From assembly GCF_030381805.1 (NCBI RefSeq), contig NZ_JAUDRH010000008.1, positions 186,001-250,000 on the forward strand: DNA of 64,000 bases, in the 5' to 3' direction. This document shows positions 27,235-35,865 of the stretch, one piece after another. The translations under genes were made by a program, and so were the position numbers. Origin of the DNA: Chlorogloeopsis sp. ULAP01. Lineage in GTDB: Bacteria; Cyanobacteriota; Cyanobacteriia; Cyanobacteriales; Nostocaceae. The notes under the pieces were generated by a model. The model had not been told where the DNA came from. It did no database searches and saw only the letters and a list, made by a program, of their open reading frames with translations. Each line of letters opens with the position of its first letter. Position 1 is the stretch's first letter.

Positions 27235-28104
27235 TTATTGATGTGTGATTTCTCTAAATTCTTTTAAAAGGAAACGATATAAAGGATGACTTGAGGAATT
27301 ATATTTATACCAATCTATCCTTTCTAATGGTTTTAATTCCATTAAAGTAGAAGCTAAAAAAGCTCCCTCAAAATTTTCCAATTCCTCAGGATATACATCA
27401 CGCTCTACTACTTCTATGCCTAAAGACTTAGCAATATCAAGCAAGGTGAATCGCGTTATTCCAGGGAAAATTTCTGGAGTGAGCGCAGGTGTGACAATTG
27501 TTTCTTGATTCAACAGAAAAAGATTTGCAGCCGATGCTTCTGTAATTCGACCTTTTTGATCCAGCATAATACCATCATTAAATCCAGCTTTCTCTGCTGC
27601 ACGTCGGGCTAGGTAACTGTTGACGTAAGAACCACAGATTTTCCAAGTGACGGGAATTGCAAGGCTGGATACGCGTTCATAGGGGGAAATGTGGCAAGAA
27701 AGAGGTGTGTCAAGATCACGTGGAGCAATAACCCCAAAAATTGCCACATCAACAGCCATGCGATCGCTTCCTGTGACATTGATTTGAGGACATGAACGGT
27801 AGACAATTGGTCGAATATAGTAATCAGCTGGGGGAAGCTGACTTAAAAGTTCCTCTATACCTAGTTTTAACTGATGACAAGACCAAGGAAATCCTAGATC
27901 CATTTTTTGGGAACCGATGCGAAAACGTTCTAAATGTGCATCAATTTGGTGAACGTAGTAGCGATCGCGATTCCAATAAGCCATCATTCCATCAAAAACT
28001 CCAATGCCTAAATGAAGAGAGTGGCTAGCAATGGATGGTGCAGCTTGTTCGCGCTCAACTAAACGCCCATTATACCAAGCAATTTGTGTAGCCTCAAATA
28101 GCAT
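27235..28104 (-). CDS. Class IV aminotransferase (branched-chain or D-amino-acid type)
   Basis: A 289-residue fold-type IV PLP enzyme. The PLP lysine is K155 in PVTWKICGSYVNSYLARR, and other family motifs are GVFDGMMAYW near 35-44, DQKGRITEASAANLFL and PGITRFTLLDIA. These show IlvE-like features, but D-amino-acid transaminase or aminodeoxychorismate lyase roles cannot be excluded. It begins directly after the cupin gene (TAG then ATG, no gap), so it is the third gene of a tight operon with the cupin and an HTH protein. Confidence 0.85.
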   Translation of the reverse strand: MLFEATQIAWYNGRLVEREQAAPSIASHSLHLGIGVFDGMMAYWNRDRYYVHQIDAHLERFRIGSQKMDLGFPWSCHQLKLGIEELLSQLPPADYYIRPIVYRSCPQINVTGSDRMAVDVAIFGVIAPRDLDTPLSCHISPYERVSSLAIPVTWKICGSYVNSYLARRAAEKAGFNDGIMLDQKGRITEASAANLFLLNQETIVTPALTPEIFPGITRFTLLDIAKSLGIEVVERDVYPEELENFEGAFLASTLMELKPLERIDWYKYNSSSHPLYRFLLKEFREITHQ

Positions 28105-28953
28105 CTAAACGACTCCTACATTTGCCATAAGGGATTCCAAATGAGGGCGTGATGCAATTGTAACTTTATGCCAAGGAATGCAGTCTAAAACATGATAATC
28201 AGATGTCTTTGGTTCTTGATAATCTGAAGGAGTGTCATTAAAGACAAAAAACTGTAAAGGTTGACCATTACTAGCTGATACCAAATTATGCTTAACACCT
28301 GGTTGCACAAGAATAATATCGCCACTGCGCAGAGGCCAAGCAATATAACGTCCATCATCTTCAACAACTAAGTAACCTACCGTAGCTGCTGATGAACCTT
28401 GAATAAAAATTAAGTTTTTTAGTCTTTGATGTATATGTAAACACGCTTTTTTTTCTTGTTGATTTTCTTCTGGTGGTATATTAATTGCGTATCCATTCCA
28501 AGGAAAGAGAAAGTCACTACCGTATACTTCAAAATTTAATTTTCCTACCCAAGCTTCATACTTGTCATACCACACTAACTGCGGACAGTGGTATGATATG
28601 TGCTCTGGAATTGTTGAATCTTTTAATGACCAAGTAATTAATGCTAACGTGCATCCTTCTTGACTAGCAAATACTTGATTAATTTTAGATAGACTAGCCA
28701 GTGAACCTCGCTCTAATTTTATTTCTGGGGTCACAAGCGAGCCATCAAGTACAAGTAGTAATATTGCTGTTTTCGCAACTTGTTCATCTGTCCATCCTAT
28801 TGCCTTTTCAAGCAATGTATTAGCTTGCAGTTGTATGGTTATAAACTTGCGATCGCCAAGAGCAGGTAACTGAGATATGGAAACAGAATCTGCTGATGAT
28901 TTTATTGCATCGAATTTAACAATCTTGGGTTTGAATAAATGTTGATTTTTCAT
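28105..28953 (-). CDS. Cupin-fold protein in aminotransferase operon
   Basis: A 282-residue protein whose C-terminal half has a cupin pattern: CLHIHQRLKNLIFIQG (motif 1, HxH kept, Glu absent) and RSGDIILVQPGVKHNLVSA (motif 2 with its His) at about 170-232. The N-terminal half may be a degenerate second cupin. Cupins with such neighbours are often isomerases, dioxygenases or amino-acid-modifying enzymes. No substrate can be named. It lies 51 bases after the HTH gene and touches the aminotransferase gene. Confidence 0.7.
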   Translation of the reverse strand: MKNQHLFKPKIVKFDAIKSSADSVSISQLPALGDRKFITIQLQANTLLEKAIGWTDEQVAKTAILLLVLDGSLVTPEIKLERGSLASLSKINQVFASQEGCTLALITWSLKDSTIPEHISYHCPQLVWYDKYEAWVGKLNFEVYGSDFLFPWNGYAINIPPEENQQEKKACLHIHQRLKNLIFIQGSSAATVGYLVVEDDGRYIAWPLRSGDIILVQPGVKHNLVSASNGQPLQFFVFNDTPSDYQEPKTSDYHVLDCIPWHKVTIASRPHLESLMANVGVV

Positions 28954-29004
28954 GATTTTTCTTGATTTTACTTATAATCCAACATCTACTATAATTTATC
29001 TATG

Positions 29005-30084
29005 CTAAATGTGGTAATTTAGGTCATAGGCAAGATAAGTCTCCTTAAGAAGATTATTATTTAAAACGTTTTCCAGAAGTTTTGATAATTGATTTAGGCG
29101 AAATAGACGACCACAAGGCATATGAACTTCGATAATTATATATCGTCTATCAATAGAAACAGAATAACCTTCTAAAACATCTTTAAATTCTCGAATATGT
29201 GTACTAATATTGGCAATTAATCTGTCGCTGATTGTACCATCTCCAACAAAACGTAACTTAATAAAGGCTTTTACACTACGAAGCTCTTCATAGGGAAACT
29301 CTTTTTGATAAAGACGTTTTCCTGGCTGAAAAATATCTTCTTGTGATGGAAAAGATGCGTGAGTATGAATTCGTGAATATTCATCACTGATTTTAATCAA
29401 AAAAATACCATAGTGGCTACCATCATGAGGCTCATCTAATATTCCAGAAAGTTCTTCGTGCAGAGACTGATTAAAACTATTGATTATACTCTCCGTAGCT
29501 CTAAATGTGACTAGTAATTCGGCGTTGCCAAGCAAAGACCAAACAACGGCTTCTTGAACAGATTCGCTGAAAAGTTCATCCGATTTATATTGCAAGATAG
29601 TTCTTAAAAGCCTAGCTTTACAATTTTTGAAGTGCCTGGTGTTTATGAAAATATAGCAAAGGTCTGAATTACTTGAAGATTCAATTGTGAAGGTTTCTTG
29701 ATAATGTTGATGAAATAAAATGTGGGCTGGACAAAAATCAAACCCTGGGGCGATCGCATCTTCTTCAGAGTAATTATCTGTCAAGTTAGAATCTTCTTGC
29801 GTTTGATTGCCTTCTGGCTGTGAATGCTGCAACCATGTCTGCTCTATTACACTTCGTAGATTCTTTTTGGTAACTTTTTCTCCTATTATCCTTGTCAGCA
29901 GATTCCACAGTTCGGGAGCAACTGTTCGCTCTATGTATCCAGGAGCGTAACCAGGAACCACAAACTCCCCATATTTCTGCCCATGCCAAGCAGCTACAAA
30001 GACTATCCTTTGAGGCTCAGATAGACGCTCTTCTATTGGTGTAAGCAATTCATCTATAAACCGTAATGCTTCTTCAATCTCCAT
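29005..30084 (-). CDS. Protein with N-terminal VMAP-type HTH and unknown tandem sensor-like domains
   Basis: Residues 1-85 match the HTH found at the N-terminus of cyanobacterial vWA-MoxR-associated and STAND ATPase proteins (MEIEEALRFIDELLTPIEER, ELWNLLTRIIGEKVTKKNLR). Here it is not followed by NB-ARC or WD40 but by two similar alpha/beta segments (about 150-235 and 262-350). The first contains VQEAVVWSLLGNAELLVTFR, which resembles ACT/RAM-type small-molecule sensors. I infer a regulator or scaffold of the downstream cupin-aminotransferase pair. The domain arrangement is unusual. Confidence 0.65.
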   Translation of the reverse strand: MEIEEALRFIDELLTPIEERLSEPQRIVFVAAWHGQKYGEFVVPGYAPGYIERTVAPELWNLLTRIIGEKVTKKNLRSVIEQTWLQHSQPEGNQTQEDSNLTDNYSEEDAIAPGFDFCPAHILFHQHYQETFTIESSSNSDLCYIFINTRHFKNCKARLLRTILQYKSDELFSESVQEAVVWSLLGNAELLVTFRATESIINSFNQSLHEELSGILDEPHDGSHYGIFLIKISDEYSRIHTHASFPSQEDIFQPGKRLYQKEFPYEELRSVKAFIKLRFVGDGTISDRLIANISTHIREFKDVLEGYSVSIDRRYIIIEVHMPCGRLFRLNQLSKLLENVLNNNLLKETYLAYDLNYHI

Positions 30085-30572
30085 AATCTATGAGTTTCTT
30101 GAAGTCAAGAAAGTAAAAAATTTATACTTTGCCAATGTGCTACTAAAAAGAAGCCCTGACAGTAATCACTACAAATACTTAGTTTTATATTTAGCATAGG
30201 TTATTTTTTCTTAACTTTTTTAAATATCTTGCGTTTAAGCTCTCAACCGCCAAGAAATAAATTTCACCGCGAGAAGCTAAAGTCTACTAAAGTAGACTGA
30301 GTAAGGTTTTCAGTCAGATTTAACAGACTTGAACTATAAGCCTGGTAGACGCCCAGTAGACGCTTTGCGTAGGGTACTTTACCAGGCGTTTGAGGGGCGA
30401 GGTACAAGATCTAAGTTTTCAAACCTGTTCTGTTGTAAACAATTTCAGCTGTGATTAAGCAGCCTTTGGTTGAGAATTAGTCAGCCAAAGGCATACAGCA
30501 AGAATTATGAGATATTTTGGTCAAATTTCTACGTGCCTAATCCAAGAAAATAATGGCGGGACTTTACTGTAT
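30085..30572. repeat. Intergenic region with a dispersed element also found near 53700
   Basis: Bases about 30235-30400 hold a multi-hairpin element: CCGCCAAGAAATAAATTTC, AAGCTAAAGTCTACTAAAGT with AGACTGAGTAAG, then TTTTCAGTCA. The same blocks occur in the opposite orientation at about 53695-53820. Within this copy a second repeat (GTAGACGCCCAGTAGACGCT) seems to be inserted near 30345. No gene is seen. Confidence 0.65.
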
Positions 30573-30800
30573 TTAGCGCACAGATTCAATGATGATGGTG
30601 ATTGCGATCGCACAAAATAGGATAATGCCCAATCGCACAACAAAATCTATGACTATCGGCAGTAGCATAACAGCAAGATTTAATGCGCCAAAACAGGCTG
30701 AGATAACATAGGCGATCGCCAGTCCTATTAATGCTAATAAAAAGTATTTGAGAGAGTTAAAAGCGAACCGAAATAGACGACTGTCCTGATTGGTTTTCAT
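30573..30800 (-). CDS. Small membrane protein, unknown
   Basis: A 75-residue protein with two or three hydrophobic segments (about 15-32, 37-57 and 58-72) and a charged N-terminus MKTNQDSRLFR. No family is recognised. There is no clear ribosome-binding site, so it is listed with moderate confidence. Confidence 0.45.
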   Translation of the reverse strand: MKTNQDSRLFRFAFNSLKYFLLALIGLAIAYVISACFGALNLAVMLLPIVIDFVVRLGIILFCAIAITIIIESVR

Positions 30801-30873
30801 TGTTTTGTACTTAAAATAGATAGTTAATTAACTTGAAACTCCTCATCCACACTTGTAATACCAATTTAAGATT

Positions 30874-31164
30874 TTAGATTTTGGAGCCACTGTGTGGCAC
30901 GGGGAACCCGTGTTGTAGCAAGTGGCGTGATTTTAAATTAAAAAACACAGTAGGTATTGTTTGTACTAATGGGCAGGTAGGATTTTTTTGGTCATTTAAG
31001 TGGATATTTTCTAGATGGTAAGGAATGAAATCCACCTGATAGCTTGTAATTAGTAAGCTAGCGAGGGCGCTAATTATAGTAGCAACTCCGTTGACAAATT
31101 TACCACCACGGCGATTACTATAATTGGGAAAAACTTTGATAATGACATGAAAGATAATTTTCAT
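30874..31164 (-). CDS. Hypothetical small protein running into a dispersed repeat
   Basis: A 96-residue frame. The first 45 residues look like a small membrane-associated peptide (GVATIISALASLLITSY). The last 30 residues are read from a dispersed repeat at about 30861-30935, whose GTTGTAGCAAGT-GCGTGATT end recurs near 63600. If the gene is real, the repeat has replaced its natural C-terminus. Confidence 0.35.
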   Translation of the reverse strand: MKIIFHVIIKVFPNYSNRRGGKFVNGVATIISALASLLITSYQVDFIPYHLENIHLNDQKNPTCPLVQTIPTVFFNLKSRHLLQHGFPVPHSGSKI

Positions 31165-32169
31165 TTTGCTACCTCATCTTCTGATACCAATTAAATTGAT
31201 AGTTATTTAACTGTCACTGATTAGATATTGATTATTCATCAAAACTTGACTGTTTTTTGCTTGTAGATGCCTACTATAATATTGGTTATGCAAATCATTG
31301 AATTTTTGTATGTTATTTATATATTAGATATAAGTTACATATATATGTCAATTCATAATACTCATCATTAAATGAAATACAAACAAAAATATTTTTGAAA
31401 AAAGAATTTATTTTTTCTGAACTTTATTTCTGAACTTTGGTCAAATTATTCATAAAACTCAGAGGAAAATTCTCATAAAATAATTTCCCCGATTTTTCAA
31501 ATAAGTCGGGGAACTATATATTTAGAACACTCCTTGGCTTTCTATTCCCTCAGCCTCCATCTGTTCAAGATTCAGGAGCGAGTAGGCGATAAAAAACAAA
31601 GACTTACAGATATGCTATGCACTAAGACTATAAGAACAGCATACGCTCTAATCCAAATCAGGGATTTTCCCTGAATACACTAGCCTATGCTGATAATGTC
31701 ACTACTTTCGTAAAAAATAGTTAAAATTTACACCTGTATAATTGCTTACAGCTATACTAGCTCTCGAAATTATAATTAAACCTGCGATTAGCCTAAATCT
31801 AATTCTTTGAAGAATTTAGTATTTGTATCACCAGTCCAACTTTTGGAGTAATCATTTTACTTGTAGGTGAGGACTAATAATGATGAAATTAAGTCAATTT
31901 AGCTACTAAGAGGTTACAGAGAAAATAATCAAGCCGTGTTGTCTTCTATTGTTATTCTTTGTTTAATACAGCTTTGCATCAACCTGGATGCAATCACTTG
32001 AAAATATCAAAATTTGTAAATTTTACAGAATTACTTCTTTTGTTGTTGAAGTACACAATTAACCCGGCGATATCTCAATATCTCAGATTTGGTTTGATAG
32101 TCTTTATTATTTGTTCTGCATTGGCTGGGGTGCATTAGCTAATTTTTATTATTTCAAGGAAAAGATAGC
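31165..32169. other. 1-kb intergenic region before the GMC oxidoreductase cluster
   Basis: No coding frame of interest. It is AT-rich and contains one hairpin at 31485-31513 (TTCCCCGA with TCGGGGAA), a repeat like that at 24896. The last bases carry AAGGAAAAG before ATG 32170. The length suggests a long leader or a lost gene, but no remnant was recognised. Confidence 0.4.
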
Positions 32170-34494
32170 ATGGTTCGCTTATCAAGTCCGATTGAGAACA
32201 TTAAAAATCACTATACAGTAGTTGTTATAGGTTCTGGATATGGGGGCGCGATCGCTGCATCGCGCCTATCTCGTGCCGGACAACAGGTATGCGTACTAGA
32301 ACGGGGAAAAGAATTTAAGCCCGGTGAATACCCTAACAACACCAAAGAAGCCTTAGCAGAAATGCAACTAGATTTACCTGGTGGTAAGCATGTTGGTTCA
32401 CGCACGGGTTTGTACGATTTTCATATAGATAAGGATATTAATGTATTTGTTGGTTGTGGTTTGGGTGGAACATCGTTAGTTAACGCTAACGTATCTTTAC
32501 GAGCTGAACCTCGTGTTTTTCAAGATCTCCGTTGGCCAAAAGGATTGCGTGATGATTTAGATACTCTCTTAATGGAAGGATATCGTCGTGCGGAAGAGAT
32601 GCTCAAACCGACTCCCTATCCAGAAAATTTGCCGCAGCTACGAAAATTACAGGCGTTGGAAAAATCCTCTAAATACTTAAATGAAAAGTTTTATCGACCA
32701 CCCATCAATGTTACTTTTGAAGATAAAGTCAATCACGTAGGTGTAGAGCAAAAATCTTGTAATCTCTGCGGTGACTGCGTATCTGGTTGCAATCATCAGG
32801 CAAAAAATACTGTATTGATGAATTATTTACCCGATGCCAAGAATCACGGAGCGGAGATTTATACGCAGGTAAGCGTGCGATATCTAGAACGGGAAGGCGA
32901 TCGCTGGTTGGTTCACTACCAATTGCAGAATGCCGGGCAAGAAAAGTTTGACGCTCCAACAATGTTTGTCAGTGCCGATATTGTGATTTTAGCGGCGGGA
33001 ACTTTGGGATCTACAGAAATTTTGTTGCGCTCTCAAGCAGCCGGTTTGTCCTTATCCGAAAAAGTAGGACATAACTTTACTGGCAATGGTGATGTACTGG
33101 CATTTGGTTACAACACCGAGCAAACAATTAACGGCGTTGGTTTTGGCGAACGTCTCCCAGGGCAACAAGAACCTGTCGGCCCTTGCATTACAGGTATTAT
33201 TGATATGCGCGAGCAACCTGTACTAGATAATGGTATGGTGATCGAAGAAGGCTCAATTCCCGGAGGGCTGGCTCCCATCCTACCGCAAACCTTTGCTGCG
33301 GCTGCCCAAATACTAGGCAAAGACACTGACTGTGGTATAGGCGATCGCATTAAAGAAAAACTCAGAGAAGCACAAAGTTTAGCTCAAGGTGCTTACACAG
33401 GTGCAGTCCGCAATACCCAGACTTACCTAGTCATGACTCATGATGATGCCGCTGGACGTATGTATTTGGAAAGCGATCGTCTTCATATCAAATGGCAAGG
33501 CGTCGGCAAACAACCCATCTTTCAAAGAGTGAACAATCGCCTAGAAGAAGCAACTCGCCCTTTAGGCGGTACGCAAATTCCCAACCCTATCTGGACTAAT
33601 GTTTTTGGACACGATCTAATTACCGTCCATCCTTTAGGTGGCTGTATCATGGCAGAGGACGCCGAACATGGTGTAGTTAACCACAAAGGACAAGTTTTTG
33701 CTACACAGCAAGGCACAGATGTCTACAAAAACCTGTATATTGCTGACGGCTCAGTAATTCCTCGTACACTGGGAGTAAATCCACTACTGACAATTTCTGC
33801 TATAGCCGAGCGCTGCTGTACCCTCATTGCCAAAGATAGGGGTTGGACAATCAACTACGACTTGCCTTCAGTGCCAGTAACCCCGTCTGCCCCAGGCAAA
33901 CTAGGCATTCAGTTCACCGAAACCATGCGTGGCTTCTTTACAACGCAAATTAAAGACGACTATCAAAAGGCATCACAGCAAGGTAAAAAAGACGGCACAC
34001 CCCTACAATTTACCCTAACCGTAATTTGCGACGATTTGGAAGTGCTGCTTAACGATCCCAATCACCCAGCCAAGATAGTTGGTACGGTAACAGCGCCTGT
34101 GATTTCTACAGATCCACTCACAGTTACCAACGGCGAGTTCAATCTATTTATACCAGAAAAAGACCAGCCCAAGACACGACAAATGCGTTACCGGATGCAG
34201 ATGACTGCGGAAACGGGACAAATCTACTACTTTGAGGGCTTTAAAGAAATTCACGACGATCCGGGCTTCGATGTATGGTCTGATACCACCACTCTTTACA
34301 TCACTATTTATGCAGGTGACAGTAGCAACAGTCCCGTCTTTGGTAAGGGCATTCTCAAAATCCATCCCACAGACTTTATTAAGCAAATGACCACAATCAA
34401 AGTCACAAATGCTGAAAATCGCTGGCAACAAACACAAGCCCTCGATCGCTTCAGTCGCTTCTTTGTTGGCACGCTATCTGAAGTCTACGTCTGA
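32170..34494 (+). CDS. GMC family FAD oxidoreductase (cholesterol-oxidase-like) with extra C-terminal domain
   Basis: A 774-residue protein. The FAD-binding GSGYGGAIAASRLSRAG is at 21-37. A ferredoxin-like cluster motif has C197, C200, C203 and C207. The GMC C-terminal signature includes VHPLGGCIMAED and VNPLLTISAIAERC (to about 550). From about residue 577 a separate 200-residue domain begins (GIQFTETMRGFFTTQI); the same domain forms the N-terminus of the alpha/beta hydrolase at 35866. There is no signal peptide. GMC oxidases oxidise alcohols such as sterols, usually with H2O2 as by-product. It is the first gene of the 32-46 kb cluster. Confidence 0.88.
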   Translation: MVRLSSPIENIKNHYTVVVIGSGYGGAIAASRLSRAGQQVCVLERGKEFKPGEYPNNTKEALAEMQLDLPGGKHVGSRTGLYDFHIDKDINVFVGCGLGGTSLVNANVSLRAEPRVFQDLRWPKGLRDDLDTLLMEGYRRAEEMLKPTPYPENLPQLRKLQALEKSSKYLNEKFYRPPINVTFEDKVNHVGVEQKSCNLCGDCVSGCNHQAKNTVLMNYLPDAKNHGAEIYTQVSVRYLEREGDRWLVHYQLQNAGQEKFDAPTMFVSADIVILAAGTLGSTEILLRSQAAGLSLSEKVGHNFTGNGDVLAFGYNTEQTINGVGFGERLPGQQEPVGPCITGIIDMREQPVLDNGMVIEEGSIPGGLAPILPQTFAAAAQILGKDTDCGIGDRIKEKLREAQSLAQGAYTGAVRNTQTYLVMTHDDAAGRMYLESDRLHIKWQGVGKQPIFQRVNNRLEEATRPLGGTQIPNPIWTNVFGHDLITVHPLGGCIMAEDAEHGVVNHKGQVFATQQGTDVYKNLYIADGSVIPRTLGVNPLLTISAIAERCCTLIAKDRGWTINYDLPSVPVTPSAPGKLGIQFTETMRGFFTTQIKDDYQKASQQGKKDGTPLQFTLTVICDDLEVLLNDPNHPAKIVGTVTAPVISTDPLTVTNGEFNLFIPEKDQPKTRQMRYRMQMTAETGQIYYFEGFKEIHDDPGFDVWSDTTTLYITIYAGDSSNSPVFGKGILKIHPTDFIKQMTTIKVTNAENRWQQTQALDRFSRFFVGTLSEVYV

Positions 34495-34503
34495 GCGATA
34501 AGG

Positions 34504-34560
34504 CGAGTAGGAGACACGGGGAAAGAGGACAAGGGACAAGGAGATGAGGAGAGAACAACT
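34504..34560. repeat. Short-unit tandem repeat (ACACGGGG/ACAAGG type)
   Basis: A degenerate run (GACACGGGGAAAGAGGACAA, then GGGACAAGGAGATGAGG) of the same 8-bp family found inside the glycosidase gene (44948-45003) and the MidA gene (57391-57422). It lies in the 185-base gap after the GMC gene. Confidence 0.5.
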
Positions 34561-34679
34561 AACTAGTGTACGGGCGGGTTTAGAAGATAAATTGTCTGTT
34601 TCAACCGAAAAATCATCGGCAAAACCCGCCCCTACTAACCACTATCCTATGACCAATGACAAATAACCAATGACTAAAC

Positions 34680-35744
34680 ATGCAAATTGACTTTCATCAT
34701 GGTGTTACTTACGTCGCCGCGCGACTAGCTGGATTTGAACATAAAGCGGCTAGTATCATCGCTTATTGCGCTCAATACGTAGATGATGCCACTAATGCCG
34801 GGGTGATCCGTTTTGATAATGGGGCATTATTTAGCCGCATCAGTTCCGCCCACAAAATGCTCGACTACCGCAACTTTCAGGAACTGGCAAATAACCTCGT
34901 CTGGATTCCCTTTCATTTTCTGCCAGGGAACGGAGGGCTACCTGCAACAGAAGAGCCTCCAGGTAAATTTATTGACAAGCTAATTTGTCGTCCCAATAGC
35001 TATGTTGCTCAAGAAATGGTCAGAGAGTGTATTCTCCGTCAAGACACTCCCTATGCTCTCCATCGCCTTGGTATCACAATGCACGTCTATGTTGATACAT
35101 GGGCGCATCAAGGTTTTGCTGGTGTTAACCATCGAGTTAACGAAGCGAGAAACTTAGTGGACGAATATGGCAAACCCGATCGCAGTCTCATGGATCGCCT
35201 GACAAATTATTTTGTTAGCGAAGCTTTACCTCTGGGACATGGAGCAGTTCTCAGCCATCCTGACAAGCCTTTTTTACGCTGGGGCTACACTAACGGACGG
35301 GGCGAAAAAATTATCAGAGACAATCCCAAAGACTTTTTAGAAGCGGCCGATTGTATGTGTAAAGCTATGCAACGGTATATAGCAGGCGATCCCAATGCCA
35401 CTGTCCCAGGATTGCCAGAACCGGATCGGACTGCGATCGCTCTTTTGCTAAAAAATATTACGGGAAATAGCGGTAGCTTAAGACACCAAAAGTGGTTGCA
35501 GGCGATCGCTGAGGGTAAGTTTAGTTTTGGTAAGGAAGTAGTTACTTATATCCCCAAAGGCAAAAATTCATGGAAATTTCTAGCCCTTGGTACTGAAGAA
35601 AGTATTGACCGGGGAAACGAAGTATTTTCCTATCATCCCACCTTTTTAGCCAGTGATTGGAAATTATTTCACGACGCTTTGCAGGCACATCACTTCTACA
35701 TCAGCCACGACTTATTACCCAAATATGGCATCTGCGTTGCTTGA
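34680..35744 (+). CDS. DUF6765 family protein
   Basis: A 354-residue protein starting MQIDFHHGVTYVAARLAGF, typical of DUF6765. Conserved His/Asp residues are spread as in the zinc-dependent phospholipase C/S1-P1 nuclease fold: DFHHGVTY, YCAQYVDDATN, and LGITMHVYVDTWAHQGFAG near 137-155. A metal-dependent hydrolase role is therefore plausible but unproven. There is no signal peptide. It lies between the GMC oxidoreductase and its domain-sharing hydrolase, in the same direction. Confidence 0.75.
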   Translation: MQIDFHHGVTYVAARLAGFEHKAASIIAYCAQYVDDATNAGVIRFDNGALFSRISSAHKMLDYRNFQELANNLVWIPFHFLPGNGGLPATEEPPGKFIDKLICRPNSYVAQEMVRECILRQDTPYALHRLGITMHVYVDTWAHQGFAGVNHRVNEARNLVDEYGKPDRSLMDRLTNYFVSEALPLGHGAVLSHPDKPFLRWGYTNGRGEKIIRDNPKDFLEAADCMCKAMQRYIAGDPNATVPGLPEPDRTAIALLLKNITGNSGSLRHQKWLQAIAEGKFSFGKEVVTYIPKGKNSWKFLALGTEESIDRGNEVFSYHPTFLASDWKLFHDALQAHHFYISHDLLPKYGICVA

Positions 35745-35865
35745 TAGTGGTTAGTCATTAGTCATTTGTCAAGAGTCATTAGTTCCTAGTTCCCCCAACC
35801 CCCTTCCCCGTTCCCTGTCTCCACGAATGAATTTAATTTTGCCCAACTACTAACCGAGGTGTTCA

